A stretch of DNA of 64,000 bases from an uncultured bacterium (GCA_905214875.1 CAJMNR010000023.1:1-64000), one strand, 5' to 3'; positions 42,848 to 51,574 are shown, counted from the stretch's first letter. Program-made: numbers and translations. Notes: generated by a model not told the origin, from the sequence alone.

Positions 42848-44107
42848 ATGGGAGATTTGAATGAACGTATTTGTATTATCGGTGCCGGACCTGCAGGCCT
42901 TTGCGCTGGAATGTATCTTGAGAAGAAAGGTTACAAAAACTACACGATTTTAGAAAAAGAAGATTATGTTGGTGGAAAATGTTATTCTCCTTATTATAAG
43001 GGAAAACGTTATGAAATGGGTGCCATAATGGGAGCAGAATGCTATCATGCAGTAAAAGAAGTAATGGATTACTGTGGGATTGTACCAGATGGTCCAGTAT
43101 TAGATCGAGAATTCCGTAATGCCTATACTGGCGAAGTGGAAGAACCATTTGACCCAGCACAGGGACCTGAAATCATGGGACAGCTGAAAAAACTTGCAGA
43201 ACTTTTAAAGACAAAATATCCTGATTGCGTAAAGAACGGACATATCGGAACACATCCAGACTTAGCCGTTCCATTTACGGAATTCTGTGAGAAAAATGGA
43301 GTTCCTTTAGTAAAGAAATTGTGGTTAAATCCATTTACATCCTTCGGTTATGGATATCTTGATATGATTCCAGCCGCTTACGTATTTAAATATCTTGATT
43401 GCAACGAACTTATGCTTTTCTTAAAGAAACAGCTTTGGACATGGAAAGATGGAGCGCAAAGCATTTGGGAAAAATTAAGCTATAAATTAGAGAATAAACC
43501 AAGATTAAATACAAAGATTGATAAAGTAATTCGTAAAGATGGAAAAGTATATGTGTATACAGACTTCGGAAAAGAAGAGTATGATAAGATAATCGTAACT
43601 GCACCTCTTCAATATATGGAGCAATATTTTGATGTGACAGAAGACGAGCAGACATATTTCAAAAAGATCATTAGTGAAGATTACAAGGTATTCGCATGCA
43701 CAGTGAAAAACTATCCAGAAATCAGTGCTTATATCCAAGAAAACATGGTTCCACATCGTGCTGGACATGCCATGGTATATTATCATCGTTGGGAAAATGA
43801 GCCAGATCAGATTATTACGGTCTATGCATTAGGCGATCATAATGAGAAAATCGGTGTGGAAGAAACGAAGAAATTAATTGAAGAAGATATGAAGCTTTGT
43901 GGCTTTGAAGTAGATGATATCGTGTTACAAAAATCATGGTATTACTTCCCACATATCAACAGCTATGAATATAAAAATGGTTGGTATGATACAGTAGAAA
44001 GCTGGCAAGGAAACTTAAATACATATTATGCAGGGGAAATCATGAGCTTTGGCGATATGAACGAAACTGCACAATACTCAAAAGAATTAGTGGAACGATT
44101 CTTTTAA
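42848..44107 (+). CDS. FAD-dependent amine-oxidase-like oxidoreductase
   Basis: A 419-residue flavoprotein of the NAD(P)-binding/amine-oxidase superfamily. The dinucleotide-binding motif I-I-G-A-G-P-A-G-L lies at about residues 10-18. It is followed by an E at the end of strand 2 (I-L-E-K-E), then G-G-K-C-Y-S, the G-G-R-x-x-S-like motif of amine oxidases and desaturases. The reaction cannot be told from sequence. The ATG at 42848 was chosen because AGAAGG lies 7 nt upstream; the GTG at 42806 has no such site. The gene stands alone, flanked by 20-nt direct repeats. Confidence 0.8.
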   Translation: MGDLNERICIIGAGPAGLCAGMYLEKKGYKNYTILEKEDYVGGKCYSPYYKGKRYEMGAIMGAECYHAVKEVMDYCGIVPDGPVLDREFRNAYTGEVEEPFDPAQGPEIMGQLKKLAELLKTKYPDCVKNGHIGTHPDLAVPFTEFCEKNGVPLVKKLWLNPFTSFGYGYLDMIPAAYVFKYLDCNELMLFLKKQLWTWKDGAQSIWEKLSYKLENKPRLNTKIDKVIRKDGKVYVYTDFGKEEYDKIIVTAPLQYMEQYFDVTEDEQTYFKKIISEDYKVFACTVKNYPEISAYIQENMVPHRAGHAMVYYHRWENEPDQIITVYALGDHNEKIGVEETKKLIEEDMKLCGFEVDDIVLQKSWYYFPHINSYEYKNGWYDTVESWQGNLNTYYAGEIMSFGDMNETAQYSKELVERFF

Positions 44108-44131
44108 GAAAATATAGAAACTATTTATATT

Positions 44132-44180
44132 AAAAAAGGAGCTTCGTGCATATTGGTATTATGCACAAAACTCCTTTTTT
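44132..44180 (+). terminator. terminator of the FAD oxidoreductase gene
   Basis: A 10-bp outer stem (44132-44141 with 44171-44180) plus an inner GTGCATA/TATGCAC stem, ending in T6. Confidence 0.8.
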
Positions 44181-44227
44181 AATAGTTAGGAAATTTCTCT
44201 GTCGAGCTCTTTCCTAACTATTAAAAA
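44176..44227. repeat. 18-bp perfect inverted repeat
   Basis: Positions 44176-44193 are perfectly inverted at 44210-44227 with a 16-nt loop. The 20-nt direct repeat copy 2 (44185-44204) spans the left arm and loop. The left arm shares its T run with the plus-strand terminator, and the right arm supplies the T run of the minus-strand deoC terminator. Confidence 0.75.
44185..44204 (+). repeat. 20-nt direct repeat, copy 2
   Basis: An exact match to 42687-42706. Confidence 0.8.
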
Positions 44228-44245
44228 TGCCCCAAAAAGCGGGGC
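44223..44245 (-). terminator. intrinsic terminator of the deoC transcript
   Basis: On the minus strand, GCCCC (44245-44241) pairs with GGGGC (44233-44229) around GCTTTTT, followed by ATTTTT. Confidence 0.7.
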
Positions 44246-44370
44246 GTGTGATGCGCACTCACCTGAAAGGAAGATGTCGCTACCAAGACCAGGTTCGGCG
44301 CGGGCAAAGTGTGTGTTCCTTGAAAAACGCAAAAGACGTGAGAGTGTGTGGAACACACACTTGGTTCTTT
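44246..44370 (-). ncRNA. structured 3' region of the deoC transcript, candidate small RNA
   Basis: Between the deoC stop and its terminator lie about 125 GC-rich bases. They include a perfect 13-bp inverted repeat (44307-44319 with 44350-44362) and an ACCTG/CAGGT pair (44262-44266 with 44289-44293). No reading frame is credible. It could be a 3'-derived small RNA or a protective 3' structure; I recognise no known RNA family. Confidence 0.35.
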
Positions 44371-44373
44371 TGC

Positions 44374-45039
44374 TTAATATCCGGAAGTAGCTTCTCCTTC
44401 GATTAACTTGATTGCGGAACTTGTACCTAAACGGTCAACTCCTACGGATAAATAATCTTCCATATCTTTAACGCTGCGGATACCGCCTGCAGCTTTCATT
44501 TTAACGTCTGGTCCGATGTGTTTCTTGAATAAAAGAATATCTTCCATTGTTGCACCACCTGTACCAAAACCAGTAGATGTTTTGATGTAATCTGCTTTTG
44601 CATTTGTTACAGCGTGACACATAGCGATTTTTTCTTCTTCTGTTAAGTAACAAGTTTCAATGATTACTTTTAGAATGTGATCTCCACAAGCTGCTTTAAT
44701 CGCTCTGATTTCTTCTTCAATCTTAGCAAAATTGTGATCTTTGCAATCTCCAATATTGATTACCATATCGATTTCATTTGCACCATCAGCGATTGCCTGT
44801 TTTGTTTCTACGACTTTAGATTCTGTTGAGTTGTAGCCTAAAGGGAATCCGATAACAGTACAGATGTTGATTTTATCGCCATATTGTTCATTTAAACGTT
44901 TGATATAGCTTTGTGGAATACAGATGGATGCGGTATTGTATTTAATCGAATCATCTGCAATTTGTTGGATTTCGCTCCAAGTTGCAGTTGCTTTTAATAA
45001 TGTGTGGTCAACATGTTTTAAAATTTCATTTGAGTTCAT
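44374..45039 (-). CDS. deoC: deoxyribose-phosphate aldolase
   Basis: A 221-residue class I aldolase cleaving 2-deoxyribose-5-phosphate to glyceraldehyde-3-phosphate and acetaldehyde in deoxynucleoside catabolism. The Schiff-base lysine lies in D-Y-I-K-T-S-T-G-F; the catalytic Asp and second Lys motifs (E-I-D-M-V-I-N and M-K-A-A-G-G-I-R) are intact. The ATG at 45039 was chosen because GCGAGG lies just upstream; the frame extends to 45063 without a site. It is divergent from a DeoR-family regulator whose promoter region overlaps its own. Confidence 0.95.
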   Translation of the reverse strand: MNSNEILKHVDHTLLKATATWSEIQQIADDSIKYNTASICIPQSYIKRLNEQYGDKINICTVIGFPLGYNSTESKVVETKQAIADGANEIDMVINIGDCKDHNFAKIEEEIRAIKAACGDHILKVIIETCYLTEEEKIAMCHAVTNAKADYIKTSTGFGTGGATMEDILLFKKHIGPDVKMKAAGGIRSVKDMEDYLSVGVDRLGTSSAIKLIEGEATSGY

Positions 45040-45063
45040 AAGAATACCTCGCTTTCTGACCAT

Positions 45064-45122
45064 AGTTTAGTCGTAATATTTACAGAAGTCAATGGGATTT
45101 GTTATAATGTTACCAAATGGTA
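45064..45122. promoter_or_regulatory. overlapping divergent promoters of deoC and the DeoR-type gene, with a dyad
   Basis: Minus strand (deoC): TTGACT (45092-45087), 17-nt spacer, TAAACT (45069-45064). Plus strand (regulator): TTTACA (45079-45084), 18-nt spacer, TATAAT (45103-45108). The promoters overlap face to face. A 12-bp dyad TACCA-AA-TGGTA (45111-45122) covers the regulator's predicted start site and is a candidate operator. Confidence 0.65.
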
Positions 45123-45151
45123 GAATACTAACAAAAATGGGAGGCGTTTGA

Positions 45152-45901
45152 GTGAAAAAGAAGGAAAAACGGCAGCAGCAGTTAGTGGATATATTGCGAA
45201 AACATTCTGGATGTACGATTCACCAAATGGCTAAATTCCTTGACTATAGCGAGATGACTATACGAAGAGATGTGGAAGAGCTAGTGGCAAAGAAACAGAT
45301 TGAATTCATCGGCGGAGCGCTTGTTTTACGAAAAAATCGCAATTCCTTATATGATGTGGAAGACGAGATCTTGGCGTTTCAAGAGGAAAAGAGGAAGATC
45401 GCAAACTATGCAGCCTCACTTGTAAAAAACAGCGATACTGTAATGTGTGATATCGGTTCTACGGTGTCATTTGTGGCAGATGCCATTGCCTCATCTTTTA
45501 ATGGAACTATAATTACCTCATCTTATCCGGTCATTTCAAAATGTGTAGGAAGACCTAGCACGTTGATTGCTGGTGGAGGACTCTATCACAAGGAAACAGG
45601 GATGTTCGATTCTGATGATTACAAGCGTACGCTTTCCATGAAAAAGGCAGACATCGCCTTTATATCGGCTTCTGCAATCCATCCAGTGCATGGCGCAATG
45701 TGCATCAATGAGTATGAGGTAGCATATAAGAAAATCATGTTGGAAAACAGTATTTACAAGGTGTTATTGGTGGATTCCTCGAAATGGAATAAGATCAGCA
45801 CAAATTGGTTTGCAGACTTATCTGTGTTTGATGAAATCGTAATGGATAAGAACGAGATGATAGAAGAGATGGAAACATATAATAATGTGAAGTTAATATA
45901 G
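45152..45901 (+). CDS. DeoR/GlpR-family transcriptional regulator
   Basis: A 249-residue repressor-type regulator. The N-terminal winged helix (residues 1-58) has the DeoR signature Y-S-E-M-T-I-R-R-D-V-E-E-L and I-E-F-I-G-G-A-L. The rest is the ISOCOT-like sugar-phosphate sensor domain with C-D-I-G-S-T-V-S-F and A-G-G-G-L-Y. The start is GTG with GGGAGG upstream. Divergence from deoC suggests it represses deoC and itself in response to deoxyribose-5-phosphate (inference). Confidence 0.88.
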   Translation: MKKKEKRQQQLVDILRKHSGCTIHQMAKFLDYSEMTIRRDVEELVAKKQIEFIGGALVLRKNRNSLYDVEDEILAFQEEKRKIANYAASLVKNSDTVMCDIGSTVSFVADAIASSFNGTIITSSYPVISKCVGRPSTLIAGGGLYHKETGMFDSDDYKRTLSMKKADIAFISASAIHPVHGAMCINEYEVAYKKIMLENSIYKVLLVDSSKWNKISTNWFADLSVFDEIVMDKNEMIEEMETYNNVKLI

Positions 45902-45906
45902 TAGTT

Positions 45907-45957
45907 AAAAAAGAGATAGCCACACATTTAAAATCAATGTACGGCTATCTCTTTTTC
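45907..45957. terminator. bidirectional terminator overlapping the aroE stop
   Basis: The stem 45907-45921 pairs with 45943-45956. One arm lies inside the last codons of aroE, so the terminator is partly coding. Confidence 0.8.
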
Positions 45958-46707
45958 TAAGTCGATAAGAATCTCATCAATCTTTTCATCTTCAATTGTC
46001 GTATTTAAGAAGAATTCACAGGCATCCTTTGCCTGAGCGACTAACATTTCAAGACCATTGACAGCTGTAAGCTGCATTGCTTCTGCCTGCTGTAACAGTT
46101 TTGTCTTTAATGGGTTATAGATGATGTCTACAACAGCAGTAAGAGAAGTAAATGTTGTAAGGTCAATTGGAGAAGCATCCACATTCGGATACATGCCGAC
46201 TGGCGTCGTATTGACGATGACAGCAGCATCACTGTGTGACTTGATTGCTTCTTCATAGGAAATGACCTGATCTTTAATCGTGCGGTTGGCAATGATAATC
46301 TGTCCTGCATTCATATCTTTTAAAACAGCAAGAATAGCTTTGCTTGCACCGCCATATCCTAAGACAAGAACCTTTTTACCTTCGACTATGATGTTATGCT
46401 TCTTTAACGTATACATAAAACCAGAATAGTCCGTGTTGTAGCCGGTTAGCGTACCATTGGAATTGACAATGGCATTCACGGCACCTACATGTTTTGCACT
46501 GTCATCAAGAATGTCTAAATAAGGAATGACATCACATTTATAAGGAATCGTCACGTTGATTCCGGAAAACTCCTTTTGTTCCATGAATTTTGGAAACTCC
46601 TCTTTGGATAGCGGAATCAGATCGTATGTATAATCTGCAAGCTGTTCGTGAATGACCTTAGAGTAACTGTGACCGAGTCGTTCCCCGATTAATCCATATC
46701 GTTTCAT
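45934..46707 (-). CDS. aroE: shikimate dehydrogenase (NADP)
   Basis: A 257-residue enzyme reducing 3-dehydroshikimate to shikimate. G-H-S-Y-S-K (substrate Ser), N-V-T-I-P-Y-K (catalytic Lys), the NADP loop G-Y-G-G-A-S-K-A and N-T-T-P-V-G-M-Y-P are intact. The ATG at 46707 was chosen because AAAGGATG precedes it and the family N-terminus R-Y-G-L-I-G-E-x-L-G follows; the open frame up to 46803 is not needed. Monocistronic. Confidence 0.94.
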   Translation of the reverse strand: MKRYGLIGERLGHSYSKVIHEQLADYTYDLIPLSKEEFPKFMEQKEFSGINVTIPYKCDVIPYLDILDDSAKHVGAVNAIVNSNGTLTGYNTDYSGFMYTLKKHNIIVEGKKVLVLGYGGASKAILAVLKDMNAGQIIIANRTIKDQVISYEEAIKSHSDAAVIVNTTPVGMYPNVDASPIDLTTFTSLTAVVDIIYNPLKTKLLQQAEAMQLTAVNGLEMLVAQAKDACEFFLNTTIEDEKIDEILIDLEKEIAVH

Positions 46708-46874
46708 ATGCTCATCCTTTCTATAGAGGTATATCTCATACATTCTAATATATCGGCGGATGCTTTGTAAAGAATAGATGGAATAATATTTTAAAATACT
46801 CATATATTGAAATAAGATTTTAGGCTAGGAGGCATGTCCGGTTGGCATGCAAAGGTTGGAAAGGTGGTTGATTT

Positions 46875-47828
46875 ATGGACAAACGCGATGAAATCTTAAA
46901 GATATTTTCCATCAATTTAAGAAAAGTTATTGGAAGTGTAGAATTTGATTATGAGCTACTTCAGGAGATCCGTCTTCGTGTAAACAGTCCTTTAATCGTA
47001 ATATACAACAATACCGAATTCTTTATTAGTCGTAACTATGAGCTTTCGACGAATCGTAATAATGCATATATCGTAACACAAAATGAAGTCAGAGAAACAA
47101 TGGAGTACATAAGCAACTATTCCTTATATGCCTTTGAAGATGAGATCAGGCAAGGATTTATTACCATTCAAGGAGGTCATAGAGTAGGGATTGCGGGTAA
47201 GACCATCTTAGAGGCTGACCGCATCAAGAACATTAAACACATATCATTTATCAATATTCGTTTAAGCCACCAGATCAAAGGGTGTGGAAATAAAGTAATG
47301 CCTTATATTGTACAGGATGACAGCATTTATCATACGTTAATCATTTCGCCACCTCGATGTGGAAAGACGACGTTATTAAGAGACCTTATACGACAGCTAT
47401 CCAATGGGTTGAGCACGATTCCAGGAATGACCGTAGGTGTTGTTGATGAACGTTCCGAAATCGGAGCCTGCTATATGGGCGTACCACAGAATGAACTTGG
47501 CATCCGTACTGATATCTTAGATTGTTGTCCAAAGGTAGCAGGAATGATGATGCTAGTAAGAAGCATGTCTCCAAGCATTATAGCAGTCGATGAAGTCGGC
47601 TCGAGAGAAGACATTGAAGCAATTGAATATGTTATTAATTGTGGATGCAAGCTTATTGCAACCGTACATGGAAGTACTATTGATGACATTAAGAATAAAC
47701 CGATCCTTGGACGTCTCGTACGCGAAAAGATATTTGAACGGTACATTATATTAAACAACCAAGGTTCTGTAGGGAATCTGGAAGAAATCTATGATGAGAG
47801 AGGTACTGTTTTATATCATGCAGACTAG
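46875..47828 (+). CDS. spoIIIAA: stage III sporulation protein AA
   Basis: A 317-residue ATPase of the SpoIIIA-SpoIIQ mother-cell/forespore channel, related to secretion ATPases. Walker A is P-P-R-C-G-K-T-T and Walker B is I-I-A-V-D-E-V-G-S. The N-terminal region matches the family (L-Q-E-I-R-L-R-V-N-S-P). It is needed for late forespore gene expression. It heads the eight-gene spoIIIA operon, normally under sigma-E; AAAGGTGG precedes the ATG. I could not place a confident sigma-E promoter in the 70-170 nt upstream. Confidence 0.95.
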   Translation: MDKRDEILKIFSINLRKVIGSVEFDYELLQEIRLRVNSPLIVIYNNTEFFISRNYELSTNRNNAYIVTQNEVRETMEYISNYSLYAFEDEIRQGFITIQGGHRVGIAGKTILEADRIKNIKHISFINIRLSHQIKGCGNKVMPYIVQDDSIYHTLIISPPRCGKTTLLRDLIRQLSNGLSTIPGMTVGVVDERSEIGACYMGVPQNELGIRTDILDCCPKVAGMMMLVRSMSPSIIAVDEVGSREDIEAIEYVINCGCKLIATVHGSTIDDIKNKPILGRLVREKIFERYIILNNQGSVGNLEEIYDERGTVLYHAD

Positions 47829-47854
47829 CAGACTAAATGAAGGGGTGGCAAAGA

Positions 47855-48373
47855 TTGATTAAGATCATAGGAGCTTTCTTAGTAATTGTATCATCCACAG
47901 GAATTGGCTTGTATTTTAGCATGATGACGAAAGGCCGTGTCAAGGACTTAAAGGCATTGAAAAAAGAAATCTACCTTCTTCGTGGCGATATCTCTTATGG
48001 TGCGACACCGTTGCCGGAGGCAATCGGGATGTTGGCACGAAGGAGTAAGGATCACTTTCAACCATTTTTTCAAGCGCTATCCGTAGAGCTTGAAAAACTA
48101 GACGGGTTGACATTTGCTGAAATATGGGACAAGTGTATGCTCACATCCCTTGGCGATACATTTTTAAATGATGTTGACAAGGAGTTGTTAAAGAAATTAG
48201 GAGATACGCTCGGATATATGGATAAGGAGATGCAGATCAAATCCATTGACCTCTATGCAGAGCAATTAGAGTTAGAACTTACAGAAGCAATTCAGTCAGA
48301 AAAAGAAAAAACCAGACTCTACAATATGTTAGGTGTACTATGTGGTATCTTTATCACAGTTGTCTTGATATAA
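47855..48373 (+). CDS. spoIIIAB: stage III sporulation protein AB
   Basis: A 172-residue membrane protein of the SpoIIIA complex with an N-terminal hydrophobic helix and a C-terminal membrane segment (G-V-L-C-G-I-F-I-T-V-V-L-I), related to GspF-type platform proteins. AAGGGGTGG lies 5-9 nt before a TTG, and translation from there gives M-I-K-I-I-G-A, matching the family N-terminus and length (about 171), so TTG is preferred over ATG 47837. Confidence 0.93.
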   Translation: MIKIIGAFLVIVSSTGIGLYFSMMTKGRVKDLKALKKEIYLLRGDISYGATPLPEAIGMLARRSKDHFQPFFQALSVELEKLDGLTFAEIWDKCMLTSLGDTFLNDVDKELLKKLGDTLGYMDKEMQIKSIDLYAEQLELELTEAIQSEKEKTRLYNMLGVLCGIFITVVLI

Positions 48374-48397
48374 AGCGGTTAGTTAAGGAGGAAGGCA

Positions 48398-48592
48398 ATG
48401 GATATTACTCTTATATTTAAAATTGCTGCTGTAGGTATTTTAGTATCTGTAGTCAGCCAAGTGCTAAAGCATTCAGGAAGGGATGAACAGGCATTTTTGA
48501 CAAGCCTCGCTGGTTTGATTTTAGTTCTCCTTTGGATCATTCCTTATATTTCAAAATTATTTGACACAATAAAAACGTTATTCTCGTTGTAG
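48398..48592 (+). CDS. spoIIIAC: stage III sporulation protein AC
   Basis: A 64-residue membrane protein with two hydrophobic helices, the usual size and form of SpoIIIAC. It contains the family pattern I-L-V-S-V-V-S-Q-V-L-K-H-S-G-R-D-E in the loop between helices. It is part of the membrane platform of the feeding-tube complex. AAGGAGG precedes the ATG. Confidence 0.95.
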   Translation: MDITLIFKIAAVGILVSVVSQVLKHSGRDEQAFLTSLAGLILVLLWIIPYISKLFDTIKTLFSL

Positions 48593-48604
48593 TAGGAGGA
48601 TTCT

Positions 48605-48985
48605 ATGCTTAAAGTCGCTATTATAGGAATTATTGCCATAGTGCTGGCAACACAGTTAAAAAGCATGAAAGGGGAATATGCAACCTATATTAGTCTGGCC
48701 GCATGCGTAATTATCCTGTTTTTAGGGACAAGTAAACTGCAGGTAATCGTGGATGGAATCAACAAGATCGAAAGCTATATCAAGATCAACCCCACGTACC
48801 TGAATATTCTGCTAAAAATCGTAGGAATTACATATATTGCAGAATTTGCATCAAGCCTTTGCAAAGATGCAGGGCACGGAGCAATCGCAAGCCAGATTGA
48901 ACTGGTAGGAAAACTGACCATATTAGCCATCAGCATGCCAATCTTATTAGCATTATTAGATTTGATCAATGATTTTCTAGCATAA
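48605..48985 (+). CDS. spoIIIAD: stage III sporulation protein AD
   Basis: A 126-residue integral membrane protein with about four hydrophobic segments, similar in organisation to SpoIIIAC but longer. The conserved stretch I-T-Y-I-A-E-F-A-S-S-L-C-K-D-A-G is the family signature. TAGGAGG lies upstream, 12 nt after spoIIIAC. Confidence 0.95.
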   Translation: MLKVAIIGIIAIVLATQLKSMKGEYATYISLAACVIILFLGTSKLQVIVDGINKIESYIKINPTYLNILLKIVGITYIAEFASSLCKDAGHGAIASQIELVGKLTILAISMPILLALLDLINDFLA

Positions 48986-48997
48986 GTAGGTGATAGA

Positions 48998-50191
48998 GTG
49001 CGAAAAAGAGTTCTACTAATAGTAACCACCATTATGATCGTATTCCTTTTGGGAAATACAAAAGCTTATGCAGAAAAAACAACTAAAAGTGATAGTCAAA
49101 ATAAAAGCACGGAAGAAAAAGGGGAGGACTCTTATGTCAATGACCTGTTAAATGATGTAGATTACTCGGATATTGAAAAAGTAATCGGAGAAATCATGAC
49201 AGACGAAGACAAGTTTGATTTTTCAGAGTATGTATCAAAACTAGCGAAAGGAGAGGAAAGCGCCTCTATTACAACGATTGTACCAAAGTTACTTAAGTCT
49301 TTCTTCTCCGAAATCTTTACGAATAAGACGGTGTTGGTACAGCTTCTTGCAATTGCGGTATTAGCCGCAGTATTTACTAATTTCGCCAATATATTTAAAA
49401 ATAATCAGGTGTCTGAAACTTCGTTCTATATCACGTACCTTTTGATATTTTCAATACTTACAAGCTCCTTTTATTTGGCTACGAAAGTAGCGGCAGAAGT
49501 GTTAGATGCACTCCTTAGCTTTATGAAGGTGCTCATGCCGACCTATATGCTTTCGGTCGCTGTAAGTTCCGGAGCAAAGACATCTTTGTTATATTATGAG
49601 GCCACATTAGGCGTATTTACCGTGATCGACTTCGTGCTTATTAAGGTGGTTTTGCCACTTATCAACATATACTTCGTAATTTCACTTGCAAATTACATCA
49701 ACAAAGAGGACAAACTTTCAAAACTGGCAGAGCTTGTTGAGACAATCATTAACTGGAGTTTAAAGACATTACTTGCAGTAGTCATCGGATTTAATGCCAT
49801 CCAAGGATTGATCGTGCCGATGGCAGATAAGGTAAAACGATCGGCAATCATTAAAGGAACAAAGGCAATTCCCGGGGTTGGTAATGCGGTTAACTCGGTA
49901 ACAGAGACTGTACTCGGTGCAAGCGTCGTCGTAAAGAATGCGATTGGAGTCGCAGGTCTAATTGTAATTATAACGATATGCGCCATTCCATTAGTAAAGC
50001 TTGCCTGCTTTGCCCTAACGTATAAATTGGGATCTGCGGTAATACAGCCCATATCTGATAAACGAATCATTGGATGCCTAGGGACAGCTTCAAATGCGGC
50101 AAAGCTTTTGCTCTCATCGGTCTTTATCGCACTGTTGTTGTTCATATTGTCCATTGCATTGATTGCAGCATCAACCAATATTAGCGTGTGA
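48998..50191 (+). CDS. spoIIIAE: stage III sporulation protein AE
   Basis: A 397-residue polytopic membrane protein of the spoIIIA channel. A signal-like hydrophobic segment (about residues 4-22) is followed by a charged extracytoplasmic region (about 25-105) and at least seven further membrane helices. The start is GTG with TAGGTGATAG upstream, 12 nt after spoIIIAD. Size matches the B. subtilis protein (about 399). Confidence 0.94.
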   Translation: MRKRVLLIVTTIMIVFLLGNTKAYAEKTTKSDSQNKSTEEKGEDSYVNDLLNDVDYSDIEKVIGEIMTDEDKFDFSEYVSKLAKGEESASITTIVPKLLKSFFSEIFTNKTVLVQLLAIAVLAAVFTNFANIFKNNQVSETSFYITYLLIFSILTSSFYLATKVAAEVLDALLSFMKVLMPTYMLSVAVSSGAKTSLLYYEATLGVFTVIDFVLIKVVLPLINIYFVISLANYINKEDKLSKLAELVETIINWSLKTLLAVVIGFNAIQGLIVPMADKVKRSAIIKGTKAIPGVGNAVNSVTETVLGASVVVKNAIGVAGLIVIITICAIPLVKLACFALTYKLGSAVIQPISDKRIIGCLGTASNAAKLLLSSVFIALLLFILSIALIAASTNISV

Positions 50192-50202
50192 GGTGAAACT
50201 AT

Positions 50203-50847
50203 ATGATGGACTATATCTATCAGGCAGTAAAGAGTATCGTAATCTTTCTGTTACTTGTTACCGTGCTATCTAACCTGCTTGGGCAGAGTAGTTACAAAAA
50301 ATATATCAATATATTTGTTGGACTAGTTTTAATTATTATTGTGCTGACACCGATCTTAAATATTATCAATTCTACCGATAAAGTAGATCAGTATTTTAAC
50401 CAGAATATGTATAGGTTTAATGCACAGGATATGAGCGAGCAATTAGCCAGTGCAGATGACAGTTATAAAAAAATAATCTTAAAAGAGTATAAGGAGTCGA
50501 TAGAAAAACAAATCCAATCGGAACTTGACTCGCATAAACTTACCATGGAGAAAGTAGATATTACTATAAATGAAGAGGTGGATTCCGAAGATTGCGGCAA
50601 GATATTATCCTTAGCAGTGACTGCGACAAAGGAAAGTACGAAGAAGAAAGAAAATACGTTGGATATCGATGAGGTCGACCAAGTCATCATCGACAAAATC
50701 GATATCAACAATGCAGACAAGGCGTCCAGCGAGACCAACGCAGAGGATGCTAATCAATATGATACCGTAGAGGAGCTGACCGTGAAAGAAGAACTTTCGG
50801 CGCTTTACGGCATACCGGAAAATGATATCAAAATAGATATTAGATAA
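50203..50847 (+). CDS. spoIIIAF: stage III sporulation protein AF
   Basis: A 214-residue protein with two N-terminal membrane helices (about residues 9-28 and 37-56) and a soluble C-terminal domain. In B. subtilis that domain resembles ring-building motifs of type III secretion systems. The C-terminus E-E-L-S-A-L-Y-G-I-P-E-N-D-I-K is family-typical. AGGTGAAA precedes the ATG. Confidence 0.92.
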   Translation: MMDYIYQAVKSIVIFLLLVTVLSNLLGQSSYKKYINIFVGLVLIIIVLTPILNIINSTDKVDQYFNQNMYRFNAQDMSEQLASADDSYKKIILKEYKESIEKQIQSELDSHKLTMEKVDITINEEVDSEDCGKILSLAVTATKESTKKKENTLDIDEVDQVIIDKIDINNADKASSETNAEDANQYDTVEELTVKEELSALYGIPENDIKIDIR

Positions 50848-50863
50848 ATGGGAGGCAAGGCAT

Positions 50864-51553
50864 ATGATCTTTGACAAGAAGGAGGATAAATCAGCCGATA
50901 AAGTTGTCACAGAAAAGAAAGAGAAGAAGAGCGTGAGTGAAAAAAAGAAACCAAAGGAGTTCTCGTTTGATTTCGCGGAAAAGTTTAAACGATTTGGTTT
51001 GTCAAAGCTTGTTGTGGTACTTGGAATCGGGATCTTAATCCTTTTGTTTTTGTCTGAAATCATGAACGGATTAGGTGGCTCGTCTAGTACTAAAAGCACC
51101 GGCAGCAGCAAAAGCAAGTCCACGCAAAATAATCAAAATAATGAACAAACTGATGAATATATAGGGGCGTTAGAGAATAGATTAAAGCAGGTACTTATGA
51201 AGGTAGAAGATATCGGCCAAGTGGAGGTGATGATTACCGTTAAGTCGTCAAAAGAGTCCGTCGTATTAAAAGATGAGAATTCGGAGGACGCAAAAACTGA
51301 AGAAGAGGATAGTGCAGGTGGAAGCCGTAAAAACAGCAGTACAACGAAAAAAGATGAGACGGTATTTCAACAATCTGAGTCAGGTGTATCTTCGCCTTAT
51401 GTTGTGAAAGAATTAGAACCACAGATAGAAGGTATTTTAATAATAGCAGATGGTGGAAACAATGAAGTGGTTAAGAGCGAGATAGTGGCTGCAGTGCAGG
51501 TATTATTTGACGTACCTGCCCATAAGATAAAAGTGATGAAGATGAATGAATAA
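50864..51553 (+). CDS. spoIIIAG: stage III sporulation protein AG
   Basis: A 229-residue protein with a Lys-rich cytosolic N-terminus (1-45), one membrane helix (about 46-67), a Ser-rich linker and a ring-building domain containing L-E-N-R-L-K-Q-V-L and G-Q-V-E-V-M-I-T-V. In B. subtilis SpoIIIAG forms a large ring in the intermembrane space. GGGAGG precedes the ATG. It is 16 nt after spoIIIAF. Confidence 0.94.
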   Translation: MIFDKKEDKSADKVVTEKKEKKSVSEKKKPKEFSFDFAEKFKRFGLSKLVVVLGIGILILLFLSEIMNGLGGSSSTKSTGSSKSKSTQNNQNNEQTDEYIGALENRLKQVLMKVEDIGQVEVMITVKSSKESVVLKDENSEDAKTEEEDSAGGSRKNSSTTKKDETVFQQSESGVSSPYVVKELEPQIEGILIIADGGNNEVVKSEIVAAVQVLFDVPAHKIKVMKMNE

Positions 51554-51574
51554 ATAATTAGTAGGAGGGTAATC

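Noticed and set aside
44255..44300. Resemblance to the SRP RNA apical hairpin (GGAAG within an ACCTG/CAGGT stem)
   Set aside because: The conserved asymmetric and symmetric loops of SRP RNA are absent, and the transcript context is the 3' end of deoC.
46740..46874. Sigma-E promoter for spoIIIAA
   Set aside because: CATATATT at 46801-46808 resembles a -10 element, but no -35 at an accepted spacing fits well.
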